Of a stretch of DNA of 64,000 bases, positions 1-11,627 are shown piece by piece. Position 1 is the stretch's first letter. Every line of letters starts with the position of its first letter. The stretch comes from Bolinopsis microptera. Lineage: Eukaryota > Ctenophora > Tentaculata > Lobata > Bolinopsidae. The notes beneath the pieces were generated by a model. It was not told where the DNA came from, searched no databases, and saw only the letters and a list, made by a program, of their open reading frames with translations. The DNA is taken from the NCBI RefSeq assembly GCF_026151205.1, contig NC_087079.1, forward strand, positions 11,150,635 to 11,214,634, read 5' to 3'. Both the position numbers and the translations under genes were made by a program.

Positions 1-1616
1 TCTTGTCGTGGGGTAGGATTCGTGGTGCTGACGTTGTGAAGAATATAGTATAAATCTAATTATATTGTATAAATTTTGTCATGTATATAGAACAAAAATA
101 CTTGAGGCTTAAACGATGTAGTTTATTTACGAATGATTTCTAAGCCTAACATTGTGTGTTTCCCTCATGTCCAAATGCAAGGTCTATATCAGAGATGATA
201 GAGATGAGACATGACAGTGTGTGAAATAGGGATTTTGTCAGTTCCGCGGAGAAATCGGGGGTTTGAAAATGTTTTAAATAACCAAGAGATAAAACTTACT
301 ATTGAATGTGATATCCGTTCGTTCATCAACAAAGGGGCCGAAAGAGTTCTGTGCGTGTGTGATCAATGAGGAGATTAAACTATTGAGACACGATGAAAAT
401 ATAATGGTCATCTCAATAAGTAGTCATTAAACACCAATTGAGTCGTAAGGATCATTGTATGTATGCGGAGAAGGATTTGCGAATGTCGCTAGACGCAGTT
501 GAAGAGCCGGGTAACCTAGTTACTGATAAATGAGTGCGCGACATCGATAGGAACTCCTTTTTAATGTTCGTGCAGCGCGTTGCTGAATCTACCGTTGTTT
601 TCCGTATTATATTTTCAATATAATATAAAAAAAAAAAAAGAGATGCATTATTTATGGAGCTGTTTAACGATACTTGTACTAGTGGGTATCATGAATTACA
701 GTGCGTAACATCAGGTACGATAGCGGTCATTCGCATATTGTTACGTAATTAGCTGAGGGGGGAGGGGGTTTCCAAATGATACGCTAGGTTATTTTGGACA
801 CCATAGCTATGTGTAATACTGATTATGAGTGGGGATACAAAGTGCCAAATAGTGAGTACATAATATGTGAACGACCCTCAACAGCAAAGTTCGAGTTGAA
901 AAATATAAGAATTTTAACTATTTTAATCAAACATATTTAAGCATTGATTAAACATTCGATAATAATTCGTTTTCCTGTTGTCAACTAATCAAAATAAAAG
1001 CTACCTTAGTTACAAATTTGATGTGCCAAACATTTTGGCTCAATAGTTTGTGTGCCAAATATTTGGGGGACATTTGGCCTTTGTTATTTTCCATTAATCT
1101 AATTTTGCAGCCGGTTTTGAGAACTAAGTATATTGCCATTTATAGGGGTATCGGAACCGACATTCAGAGAAGGGAAAAGATCTCATGTAAGAAATTATAC
1201 GTACCAATATTAAAACAATTATTGTGTACTAAAGGATTCAAACTGTTCCACTTCAGGAGTTTTAGCACCCAAACAAAAAGGTTCATTCACGAGGAGGAGG
1301 AATAGCTTAAAGAATCCGTGCAAGACAAATTGAAGAAGGATATTTCAACGTACCGCCTGGCACCGTTGTTGTATCTGTGACATGGCTACAACGGAGCATT
1401 ATGGTATATACTGTGTCAATACATTTCTCTTCCTATATTCTATTTAGTTTGTGTGTAATTTGTAATATTCCTGGTATTTTACCTGATATCACTCATGACC
1501 ATTAATCTTATCGTATATTTAACAAATTACTGGTGAAATTTTAACAAAAGTTAAAATGTTAATTTATCAAAGTTTCGTGTCCCTAAGTTACCTCCCAAAG
1601 AAAAGGCACATGAAAG
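1..1616. other. Unannotated AT-rich sequence
   Basis: I see no coding exon, RNA gene or mobile element here. The longest open frame (1018-1305) has no recognisable domain and no splice context, so I do not call it. There is a short A-run near 629-641 and a G-run near 757-768. The stretch has ordinary base composition up to about 1616, where G suddenly vanishes from the plus strand. Confidence 0.5.
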
Positions 1617-4200
1617 AAAAAACCCAATCTCTAATAACCATTAACAATATCCGATCCCCCCCTTCCACCCAATCCTATACATAAACAATCTATTTACAAT
1701 CACCAAATACCTACATAAACCCATTCTTATCTAATTCTCATTTCCCTCACAAATCTCTTATCATCCAAATCACAACAAAAACCTACCACAAACTAACCCC
1801 CAACAAAACTTCCATCCACAAATATCACATAAATCCTACACACCAACCCTTAAACCCCCATCCAAACACAATACCAACCTCCCACTTCCACTCTATAAAA
1901 CAACCAAACAACTCCCCCCTCTTTATCCCCTCCATATATCCTAACACCACTTCCACCCCATAATACCCCCCCCCAACCATTTACCAACTACTACCATCCA
2001 CCAAAAATCCCTAACTCCTTCTAATAATTCCCATATCAAAATTACATTATACCTATAATACTCTACTCAAACAACACACCCTCCATCAAACAATATCAAC
2101 ACTTCTCATCCCACCCCCCCCACCCCCCAATAACACACCTCATCCAAAATTATCATAAACCTCAACACAAAACTTACCCACCACAAACACCCCACCCTCA
2201 CCACACCAACAACTAACACCATTCCATAAACATATATTCATCCATCCTATCTCAAAAAATCTACTAACAAACATTATGATCACTATATGAGTTACTCCAT
2301 GTCATATCTCTGATCAGTTCCCAAGTAGACCTCTCCTGTCCTTAGTGTTCCTGTCATCACATCCACACAATCATTTTAATCCTCTTATCATGCACACCTA
2401 TCCTGTGTAATACCCTACATAGTGTCACATAAACATAAGTCCAAGTGAGTCATATTTCTGAATCACCTTCAACATACGCTCAAACAACCACAATAATCAC
2501 TCCAATGTAGTACAACCTCAAACATATCCTAATACTAACTCTAGTATAACCCTAGTACCAAAGACTCATCCATCAATCTCATCATATCCAACTGTGTCAG
2601 TGTGTCATTTGATCGCTATACCATCTAGAGGAGACGTCACCCTCTATAATAACATATCATCAAATACCCACCTCTTCAACACAAACACACGTGTCTCTCC
2701 CCCCTCCCCCCCCTCCCCCACTTAATCTCCCTAATACAATACAAATCGTCCCCTAACCGATTATCAATACTTCTTTATTTATTTCGCAAATCTATATCAA
2801 TTTAATCGACTTCCAACAAATTCCCGTGTCTGTGTAATTACTGTGTGCTATCTAACAATTATTATACGTAGAATTCTATTCACCTGTGTGTGAAACTTAC
2901 ACCTTGTTGCTCCACCTGTACCATATTTATTCCTCACTCTATTCCGTCAGACACTAAAATTGCCTTGAAGAAAGATATCATTTACCCATATGTTTTTTTC
3001 ATGTTTTACACAAAATACTATCAGTGTCAACCTATGTGGTCACTTCCCCTACCGATTATAATTATCCTCAATACTGCACTTTCCAGTTGTGTGTGTGCCC
3101 TCCTACCCAAACTCACTTCATTTATATTTTCCCACATGCTTTCCATATCATATATCCCTATTGACCTAATGTTTATCACTCCCATAGTGTGTACCACACG
3201 TCGTGTCCCAAATTGTGGTAATTATTTTGTCGCATTCTTACTTGTTCTCCTGTGTGATTGCACTTTACAGCTGAAGTAGTGTGTTATACAACGGGATCTT
3301 AATCAAAATGCTCCTTCATGATTCAGTCCCCATTCCAGTTACCACATACTTGTGAACGTCTCAACATACGCGCTCTGTGCCGAACCGATGTGTGTCTAAT
3401 TCATATTCATACTTTAAAACTTATGTGTTATAGTGTGTATCTATTTTGTCACCAGTGATTTTTTCTCTATCTATTTGCATTGTTCTTTAATATCTGTGTT
3501 ACTTATTCATCACTATCTGCCCCTATATTAAAACTTCACCTGTATTCTAAATGTGCAACATTTTCATTCCATATGTCCACACGTTCACTTTATACTTTTT
3601 TAAGTGTCATATTTACTGTGACTTGCCCAAAGTAATAACAATTTTTAACTTCCATCACCATGTGTAATGTATGTGATCTGCAAAATCTGACTTTGTCGTG
3701 TCCAACTACGCGTGTGCACAAACTCTACTATATTCATCTTTCAACTTCTTTACATATATCGCACCGCATGTTTTCCAGTGCCATACTTGTGTACTGAGTG
3801 TCACTAATTAATGTAATAACATCACACCAATTTTAAAGTGACTGCCTAGATTGTATTGTGTGTTGACTAGAATATGCATACCCACAATCCTCACCTCTTG
3901 TAACTGCTTTTTCTTATCGTATAAACATAGCTATACCATATTCACCCCAAGCAAGTACATGTTTTTTCATTTAACGTCTTTAGTCGATAGGTCATGTATC
4001 GTGTGTGCGCAGTATCGAACTAACTAACTACCTACATATCTTTTTACTATCATTTATCTCCTCAACCTTTACCCCCACTTAGACTACAATCATTCTACTC
4101 ACTCATACCAAAATTTCCTGTGTATCTTTGTAACCACTAATCTAAATGCCACTCAACAGTATCGGACTAAGTAAAACCTCACTGTGTCCAACTCTAAATT
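1617..4200. other. G-depleted tract with a 624-base G-free core
   Basis: From 1654 to 2277 the plus strand contains no G at all. From 1617 to 2277 there is a single G, at 1653. The left edge is sharp. From 2278 to about 4200 G returns but stays scarce, almost never as GG, and a large share sits in GTG/TGTG words. Seen from the minus strand this is a C-free tract. The sequence is not a simple tandem repeat, since A, C and T are mixed irregularly. Open frames here (for example 2890-3279) are long only because the composition is skewed, and I do not treat them as genes. Nothing else is recognisable. Confidence 0.9.
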
Positions 4201-4233
4201 GTCTGTCTAATTTATCAACATGTTTTAAAATTT

Positions 4234-4435
4234 AAAATTCTGCCATGAAGTCGAACCAAAAATGCAAATGTTGAGAGGGAGAGGGAGTTTCCGGTATGAG
4301 TCAAAAGAAATGTATTGGCAGTGCAAGGCAGCGTTTTCCTTGGCCCAATACGTCAAGCATTTTACAATCATTAAAACATCTAACTTTTTGATTATAAAAT
4401 TCTGCCATGAAGTCGAACCAAAAATGCAAATGTTG
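4234..4435. repeat. 40-bp direct duplication
   Basis: The same 40-base block occurs at 4234-4273 and 4396-4435, about 120 bases apart, and looks identical. The segment between holds no recognisable gene. It may be a small local duplication or the flanks of a short insertion. Confidence 0.75.
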
Positions 4436-6065
4436 GCATGACAACTACCAATTAACACGGGTGAGGTAAGTATGAAGCTCGAGTGCTTGCCATCATACCG
4501 AGTCTAGAAAGTGCAATTTAGATGAAGTCTTTGAACTAAATTAGGTTGCCACTAACCTCTCATGTAGCTGTATATTTGGATTAGTTTTGAAGAATTTCGG
4601 AAGTGTTGAACAAGGCCTGAACGAGAAATCCTCATGGACCAGTCATCGAGAGTATTTAATTTTAAAATACATTTTCAAGACAGTTACCATTGAATCATCC
4701 ATTGAAGAATTCACAATTTGACACTATATAACTGTAATGTAGAACTTTATTTCGGTGGAATGGTTTAATGTTTAAATAAGGACAAATAGATATAGCCACC
4801 ATCACGGTTACCTCTGTCAAGGTAACCTTTATTAGGATTGGGTTTTACTGTACTGTAGTGGTCTCTATTTGATTTTTAGTATTTCATCACGTAATTTACA
4901 TTTTAAATCAGTTTGATATCTCCACTCTTTAATGAGGATCACGACTACAGTAAACCGCTTCACGATGACAAAAGTTTGGGTTCAATTCAATCAGACTTTT
5001 TAATATCGCACTTTTTAGCTTCCCAGTTATCAAGAAGTTGCGCCGATGATAAATGAGCTTGGGACTTTGCTTGAGTTACTCAAGTTGACTTAGACTTGAG
5101 GTTAGCCGTAACGGATGACAAGGCGACAAACACTCAGTTGCGAGACCATCCGATACCGGTTAAAAATGAAACTGGAGGCGATATAAACGTCGGTGCACCA
5201 ATAAAATAAAATAAACTAGCAATTCCTAATAAACATAAAAGCATAACTGATAGACATTGATGATAATTGAAATCAGTTGCACACTTCATCGGCAGACAAA
5301 CAACAACAGCAACAGAGTTTGCAGCAGTCCTATAATCGCATTACTGTACAGAAACGTATTGTAATGGCCTGCTGATTATAAAACAGCTGGGGAAAACAGC
5401 TAGTAGCGTTACCATAGTAACGTGGTACCATATAAGTAGCGTTACCATGTGTATTGAGGTTACTGCCAGCCTCCTAAATACTTTTATAGCAATACCAAAT
5501 CTCTCTACTATACCGCAATACATAAAGTTACCGCGCTAACTAAAACTAATGACCCAACTATTTGTACTATCTTGTAACTATACTTTCTAGCATATTAAAC
5601 ATTAAATACTACAAGTACTTAACAGTTAACATATATGATCATATTTAATGACCCCCGCTATAAGTATTTAAATAGTACTTTTTACTGTAATTAGCTGTTT
5701 GTTGTCGGAGACGCTGAACCATCAACAGGATTGCGATTAGAACATCTCGTTATAAAGCTCTATTAGAATAATTAGAACAACCAATTAAATAAATATAATC
5801 ATAATGATGCTTTATACTTGCATGTACAATAACTATGTATACTACATTAGTTAGTTATAACGGTATCTAAGTTAAATGACACAACTACACACACTAGATA
5901 TGTACTGCAAATGAAGCCGGATGTATTAAAGAATTGTAACGTGACCTACTTTACCACACTGCACAATTAGAATCAATTCTTTTCCTCAAATTGTTCAATA
6001 TAACGCCGCAGTTCAACAATAAAACACCCATCAGAACATACCAGCCAATTAATGCGAGTTTAAAG
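4436..6065. other. Unannotated intergenic sequence
   Basis: No exon, RNA or element is recognisable on either strand. Short GTTACCATGG-like words recur around 5400-5460, but no ordered repeat is visible. Confidence 0.4.
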
Positions 6066-6172
6066 GAAAGCTGCGAATCAGAGTTAGTTCCAGTTAAAAG
6101 CAGCCAATCAGAGTTAGTTTCAGTTAAAAGCAGCCAGTCCGAGTGAGTTCCAGTTAAAAGCAGCCAATCATA
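6066..6172. repeat. 30-bp minisatellite, about 3.5 copies
   Basis: Units of about 30 bases, built around AGTTAAAAGCAGCCAATCAG, follow one another with a few substitutions. The open frame across it on the minus strand is a by-product of the repeat. Further on, near 6303-6346, a 22-base block is also duplicated in tandem. Confidence 0.75.
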
Positions 6173-6394
6173 ATTCATAGTGAGCTTTAGTCAAAAGCTG
6201 CTGATAATGACTAATGCAGTGAAGAGAGATATATTTAAAATGGCTCATAACAGCTCCTTAAGCTTAAGTGTGAGTACGTAAGCCCAAACTAAACACTAAA
6301 CAGGTATACATATTTATATTCTGGTATACATATTTATATTCTGGGTTAATTTCAAGATACTGAAGACTTATGACTTGATATTTTTCAGGAGCCA

Positions 6395-6510
6395 AAATAT
6401 TAAAGTTTAAAAACTATAAAGTTTAAAAACTATAAAGTTTAAAAACTATAAAGTTTAAAAACTATAAAGTTTAAAAACTATTAAGTTTAAAAACTATAAA
6501 GTTTAGTAGT
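6395..6510 (-). repeat. Tandem tail of the 6.6-kb LINE, 16-bp unit
   Basis: A unit reading ATAGTTTTTAAACTTT on the minus strand is repeated about six to seven times just beyond the 3' end of the LINE fragment at 6599-7590. The word AAAGTTTAAAA also occurs at the other edge of that fragment (about 7584-7595), which fits a target-site duplication whose downstream copy was expanded. LINE 3' ends commonly carry short tandem tails. Confidence 0.6.
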
Positions 6511-6598
6511 AAATCTTTCAAAGTACGAAATATCTCTTTAAAAGAGCATCCTAGGCACCTTATAGATATCAAAACGCATAAAAAAGAAAACAAAAACA

Positions 6599-7590
6599 TC
6601 AACCATCTTCTAACTTCTTCCACTCCTCCCTATCTAAAGCTAAAAATCTAAGGTCTTCGAAATCAGTCAAATTCTTAAGTCTAATATCAAGATTTCTACT
6701 AGTCAAGTCTTTTCTAATAACATCTAATAAGTTTAAACATGGTCTACCCCGTCTCCCTTCCATAAAAATATCAGAATTTATAGCAAATATCATAGAGGTG
6801 TATGCTGGTGAGTCTTCCTGTCCCCTTAAGATATGTCCTAACATTCTCCATCGAAACTTAGAGACTCTCACAGACAAGGGAGTGACATAACAACGAGCAT
6901 AGAGTGCCTCATTAGAAATAACCCCAGTAGGCCATCTGATGTTGAGGATTCTTCGGAGGTGTTTGCGATGAGCAATATCAAGTTCATTCAACGAAGCTAG
7001 TGGTGCAGCCCAGGAGTTGCAGTTGTAGAGTAGAATAGAGACTACTTGTGCCTCGTAGATTTTGATCTTCCTTTGGACTGAAATCTTGCTCTTCATCCAA
7101 ACTTTCTGAAATTTACTAAAGGCGACATTACCAAGGAATATTCGATTCTTGATATCCTTAACAGTGCACATCAACGATCCTAAAGTTTTGTTAGAGCGCC
7201 ACTCTTCATCACCTCTATACACTTTTCCAACAATCACCTTGCGTTTAACAGTGGGTTTAGGATCTGCTAAATAAAAATGGACAAATTCAGTCTTGGAAGA
7301 ATTGATATGAAGGTCCCACTGCTGGAATATATCTTTAGCGATAGGAAGCATTTCTTTGAGTGGAGCAAGTTCAGTGTTATTAAAGTCAATATCATCAGAG
7401 TATCCTGTTTCGAGTGGCATGAATTCTTCTGAGATAGGAGGATTAGGGATTGGATGATTCACTGGGTAAGGTGTTGATGATACTTGGGAGAGTACAGATC
7501 TGAGGTGAATAAGTGCAGCGGCTTCAACAACAGTAAATAGATTACCTGATAGTGCATCTCCTTGAAATGCTCCAGTTGTGCTTTAAAGTT
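6599..7590 (-). pseudogene. 5'-truncated LINE reverse transcriptase, C-terminal part
   Basis: The open frame from 7462 gives 287 residues and stays open upstream to about 7590, adding the RT motif around FQGDALS. Residues 20-24 read GYSDD, a variant of the catalytic YxDD box. The rest matches the thumb and C-terminal region of non-LTR RTs: KTEF, a YNCNSWA segment, RHLRRIL, then RWRMLGHILRG and GRRGRP. The fingers, endonuclease and any ORF1 are missing, so this is a 5'-truncated copy. The segment from the RT motif to the stop has no frame break, so it is fairly young. The clade is uncertain (RTE- or L1-like). Confidence 0.75.
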
Positions 7591-7690
7591 TAAAACATAC
7601 TAATGCAAGATTCGCCTAAATGCATCAGGTCGGGTAACGTATGGTGGGGGGGGGGGGTTGGAGCCAATGTCATGGGGGGGGGGGGGATGG

Positions 7691-8671
7691 AGCCAATGAC
7701 CTAAAATAGCATTAAATGGCATAGACATTTATGGAGAAAATGGAAAAATTTTATGATTATATTGAGATTTTATGCCATTTTTTTCCATGGATTTTTGTTA
7801 TCGAATTACATATATTATGACGCAATGAAACTACCGGACACCTAAATTAGACATCCTGACATGTTTATTTACGCATACCAGGCTACTCAAAGCTCATACC
7901 AAGCTTTTAGAGCCTCATACCAGGCTACTAGAGGTTCAAACCAGGCTATGAGAAAAGTCGCTGTCAATGAGGCGGAGTCTTTGAAACTCAAATTCAATGT
8001 CTGTAATTTCAGAGAACGTATGTAACACATTTATGCATGTTCTTGCAGACATTGTATAGTTTGCTGACACACTTTACCCTAAAATACAAAGGGAGGGTGC
8101 CTCTAGCTCTGAGCTTCAAGTTAAGACTGGCTCAGAAGCAGCAAATTTAGATTTGATATTCTTCCTAGAACCAGATGGAGTCGGCGTCTTATTGAAAGTG
8201 CCCGTCGTGATCAAATTAAAGCAGTTTTTTATCAGCAATTAGTGAAAAGATTACAGAGAAAAAATACGAATGATCCCGTAGAGTGTAGACCTTGGCATGA
8301 TGCCAAATTGAAGTGAAACTCGTTAGTACCCGTTATTTCGAAATATTTTTGTAGAATCGTAATTAGGTTGGCGAAACAGGACTTCTAGTACCGAATTTTT
8401 GATATTTGGAGAAAATGTTTTGAAAAATGTGTACAATTTTGGCGTACAAAATGATATTTAGATTTTAATATCTAGATGCATATATATTAAATCAAATTTT
8501 TATCTTCTTTAATTAAGGCTAAAACTTTGTAAAAGATTGGTTTTCTAAATTTCAAATTCCGAATTGGCCTAAAATTCCATAAACTAGCATGAAATGGCAT
8601 AAATTTCGGTGGAGAGAATGAAAAAAAAAAACCTTTGAGTAAATAAAAATGTATGCCATTTTAGGTTATTG
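7691..8671. mobile_element. Putative non-autonomous TIR element, about 0.98 kb
   Basis: The left end reads CCAATGACCTAAAATAGCAT and the right end, read from the other strand, CCAATAACCTAAAATGGCAT: 18 of 20 bases match as inverted ends. Sub-terminal words ATGGCATA recur inside each end. No transposase is readable inside. Poly-G runs (7645-7688) lie just outside the left end, and imperfect repeats around CATACCAGGCTACT occur at 7874-7955. I cannot define a target duplication with certainty. Confidence 0.45.
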
Positions 8672-9440
8672 GGTCCCCAATAAATCGTACCTAAACGTTA
8701 AAATCTAAAATTACTTCTGATCAAAGGGTGTTGACAAATTTATTGCTTATTTAGGTTGAACCCGGTTCAGACAATAAGGTATACAAACAACTAACCAACT
8801 TGTTGTGGCTGCATGAATTTGAAGGCTAGGCAATAGCTGCTCCACTGCGCTGCTATACAATGAAATAATAAAGCTCAGATTAAAATATTCATAATAGTAA
8901 ACCAATTACACATATATATCATACATATCACACACTGTGACGTTTACACTATAGAGGGGGGTTAATTGGGAGCAAAGCCGAACAAGCTAACCAATCAGAG
9001 AGCTGCATTATAGTCACGTGACTCGGACAAACCAATCTGAGCTGAGGGCTTGATAGTGGTATGTAATAAACTGAGGAACTAATAAGTGGGTACCTGTACT
9101 TCCTGTTGTAGCTAGTAATAGTACAATTAGGGGAGCATGGAGATCCTACCATATAAGGTAATGTTACCTTGATTCACGATGTCAATCCTTCGCATCTCGC
9201 CGATCTGCATACGAGAAGCATTATTGGAAGCATGGTTGCGAGAAGCATTATTGGATGCGCGCGCGCGACCCAGTAGTGCATCGCGCTACAAATGTTACCA
9301 TGGTAACACTGCCATATTATAAGATTGTGTTACTATGGTATCAGTCGAATCAGTCAAGCTCGCTGCCCGCTCGAAATGTTTTGTGTCGTCCGGAGGGCTA
9401 TGCCAAATAGACTCATTCCACTCGGAACCTAACCATAAAT
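8672..9440. other. Unannotated intergenic sequence
   Basis: No exon is supported. The word GAGAAGCATTATTGGA is duplicated at about 9208-9255 and a CGCGCGCG run lies at 9258-9267. Nothing else is recognisable. Confidence 0.4.
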
Positions 9441-9608
9441 TCATTGCTCGAATCTAAAGTTGAGACCGACTATACGATTTAATACTGTCGTTTCTTGTCC
9501 TCTTTTACGACGAAATTTTAAAAGAGCAGCAACTTCACCGACAGTTCCTACGTGACTGGAGAGAGCTGTCACGTACTTGTCGGATAAAACTCTGAACCCA
9601 GCCGCCAT
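9441..9608 (-). CDS. Small ORF (55 aa) directly after a leader-like sequence
   Basis: An ATG at 9608 opens a 55-residue frame ending with TGA at 9441. The protein begins MAAGFRVLSDKYV and contains a basic stretch KFRRKRG; no family is recognised. The ATG lies two bases after the 15-mer AACAAATAATTTGAG (9625-9611), which is also the 3' end of the shared 5' leader of the LINEs at 52.1, 60.8 and 62.3 kb. It could be the start of a processed retrocopy carrying a leader, the 5' end of another LINE, or chance coding within an SL-RNA-like gene. Confidence 0.3.
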   Translation of the reverse strand: MAAGFRVLSDKYVTALSSHVGTVGEVAALLKFRRKRGQETTVLNRIVGLNFRFEQ

Positions 9609-9625
9609 ACCTCAAATTATTTGTT
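9534..9625 (-). ncRNA. Spliced-leader-RNA-like segment (hypothesis)
   Basis: On the minus strand the 15-mer AACAAATAATTTGAG is followed at once by GTATGG, which resembles a splice donor. About 25 bases on comes a U-rich stretch (AGTTTTAT, loosely like an Sm site). Then follows a strong stem: outer arms CCGACA/TGTCGG (9583-9578 with 9543-9538) and inner arms TACGTGAC/GTCACGTA (9575-9568 with 9556-9549). This order and the size of about 90-120 nt resemble spliced-leader RNAs. The same bases also form a 55-codon ORF, so the call is open. No promoter element is identified. Confidence 0.3.
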
Positions 9626-9768
9626 AAAGCATAAGTTAACTAATACTATACATTATAACTAATACTATTGACTATATAACCCTAATCCCAACCCTAACCC
9701 TAACCATAACCCCGAAGCTATCACAGTGCTGGCAAGCACGACCGTTGCATTTATTGTGGGTATACTAT

Positions 9769-9835
9769 GTTCCCCATTTACTATTATACCCCCTTTACTA
9801 TTATACCCCCTTTACTATTATACCCCCTTTGGTAC
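9769..9835. repeat. 19-bp tandem repeat after degenerate telomere-like words
   Basis: The block TTTACTATTATACCCCC is repeated about three times. Just before it (9680-9712) are irregular CCCTAA-type words, similar to a short degenerate telomeric stretch. A comparable group of CCCTAA-like words lies at about 12162-12190. Confidence 0.6.
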
Positions 9836-9853
9836 ACGTTACAAGCCTCTTTT

Positions 9854-9910
9854 GTGCACGCGAAGCGTGCACTCCGGCCGGAGGCGGCGGCCGAAGGCCG
9901 CCGCCTCCGG
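9854..9910. repeat. Two adjacent perfect hairpins with GAA loops
   Basis: GTGCACGC (9854-9861) and GCGTGCAC (9865-9872) flank a GAA loop. Immediately after, a 15-base GC-only arm beginning CCGGAGG (9878-9892) pairs perfectly with 9896-9910, again around GAA. The GC-rich block is an island in AT-rich sequence. DNA hairpins of the C-GAA-G type, such as GCGAAGC which is present here, are known to be unusually stable. Confidence 0.85.
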
Positions 9911-9913
9911 CAG

Positions 9914-11627
9914 GAGTTTTTCAGGCATTAAGACTCATCGGAAGTCGTTCAGCAGATTTATTTTTAGTTCAAAACATTCTAATTTGATGTCAAAGATGAC
10001 AGGAATAAAAAATAGTTATGTTGAGATTTTTAAGAAATTTGCATAAAATACTCGCCAGCACTGTTATACGAAATTCGGTAAAAAACCCAAAATCGCCATA
10101 TTCAGGTGCCTTAAAAACCATCTTAAAATTGAGTTAGAGATCTGAAATTTTTCAGGGCGTCTAGACGTTGACCAAATCGACTGCAAAAAAAGTTTCAGGT
10201 TTCAGGAGCATCGGGAAATGGGTTTTCTAGAACCCCTGTTTTACGATAGATTGTCGTGATACATACATACATACATATATATACATATACATATATTCAG
10301 GGATAGACGCTTTGCCAGTCAATTGTAGCCTGTATTTAGGTGTCCATAGATTTAAAAGTATAAAAGATACAGCCATTTCCGACCACAGGTCTTGCAAATA
10401 ATTGTTTACACTTTAGTTTACACTAGCAGGAACCCGTCTACCCTAAAGTGGTGTCAAGACTCGAGAGACTAAAATAATTATTACCTATTTAATTCGCGTT
10501 TTTGACATCACTTGGGAGTCCAAATTTTGGGCACTAAAATTCTTATTCCTTGGCCTATTTTTTATTTTTTCATGCTGATTTGAAGGCCATTAAAGCATTT
10601 GACCCAGTCAAAAAAGTTTCAGTTGTATATCTTTTACGGTTTTTGCGGGAAGTCGTGTTAAAGTTGATGCCATGGTGTCAGTAAAATGGCACGGAACCAT
10701 ATATATCGTCTCGCTTTATATATAGTAAGATTGTATAAAAAAATTATTTGACGTCATAAACACCCCTTGATGACGTCATCAAGTTAACCGTTTTTAAAAC
10801 TTGATTTTTGACAAAGTAATAACTTTTAAAATTAATTTTAAACCATTAAGGAGTAATTGTATTCAAAATCTGAGGAAATTTTTACCTTAGATAATTGTTC
10901 AAGCATTCTGAAAATCTACCGGAAAGTTTTTCTAGCTTGCTCCTTCATAAAGATATTCGTCATTGAAGTTTGTGCTTTTTTGAAGAATTATTTTATAAAA
11001 ACGTCAATTTTGCGATTTAGTATTCTCTGGTGTTGGGCCATGCCTTGGGTTGTGGAGCTCAGTTCAGCTTCCTATAGGTATAAATTGTGCATTAGGCTAG
11101 TTTTAAAGTTGAAAATCGAAAAGTTGCACACGTGGGGACACGCCCAAATTGATAGAAAATTGCTAAAATCACTGAAAATTGCTGTTTTCGTCATTTTCTG
11201 TCTACTTTAGAGTGCCGTTGTGATTACAGTTCTTCTTGAAATAATTTGAAACTTTGCATGCCTATTAAACTATATATAATACAATTACATGCAAAAATTT
11301 ACGGCGATTCAATATTGGATGCGCACGCAACGTCCGCTCAAAGTTTGCACGTGCGAAAGGTGAGAATTTTGCTCATTCGTGATTTCCAACAAATTCTGCT
11401 TTGCCACGACAGTTTAATGTCATTATATATGAATTTAATGCCAACTTGAATGAGTATTAAGTGGCATATTCAGTCAGTGATCGACCGATATGCTTCCCTA
11501 AACACAAGGAAATGTTTTTTAAAGGAAAAATTTCGAAATCGTTGAAACTTCCTCCTTATTAATGAATATATCAGTTTATGTTTCGACTTTATAAAGTACC
11601 CTGACATTATAATCAAAAAGAGATGAT
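9914..11627. other. Unannotated intergenic sequence
   Basis: No exon or element is supported. A CATA/TATA microsatellite lies at 10258-10297. Open frames at 10857-11210 and 11246-11449 have no recognised domain and no splice context. Confidence 0.4.

Noticed and set aside
2890-3279. 129-codon open frame with hydrophobic stretches
   Set aside because: It lies in the G-poor tract, where long frames arise from composition, and no domain is visible.
4225-4458. 77-codon frame with an internal protein repeat
   Set aside because: It is explained by the 40-bp direct duplication.
5951-6178. 75-codon frame with DWLLLTGTNS repeats
   Set aside because: It is a product of the 30-bp minisatellite.
9680-9712. 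Interstitial telomere array
   Set aside because: Only a few degenerate CCCTAA words, too short and irregular to call.
9726-10046. Frames across the GC-rich hairpins
   Set aside because: The Pro/Gly/Arg-rich translation comes from the palindrome; there is no family match.
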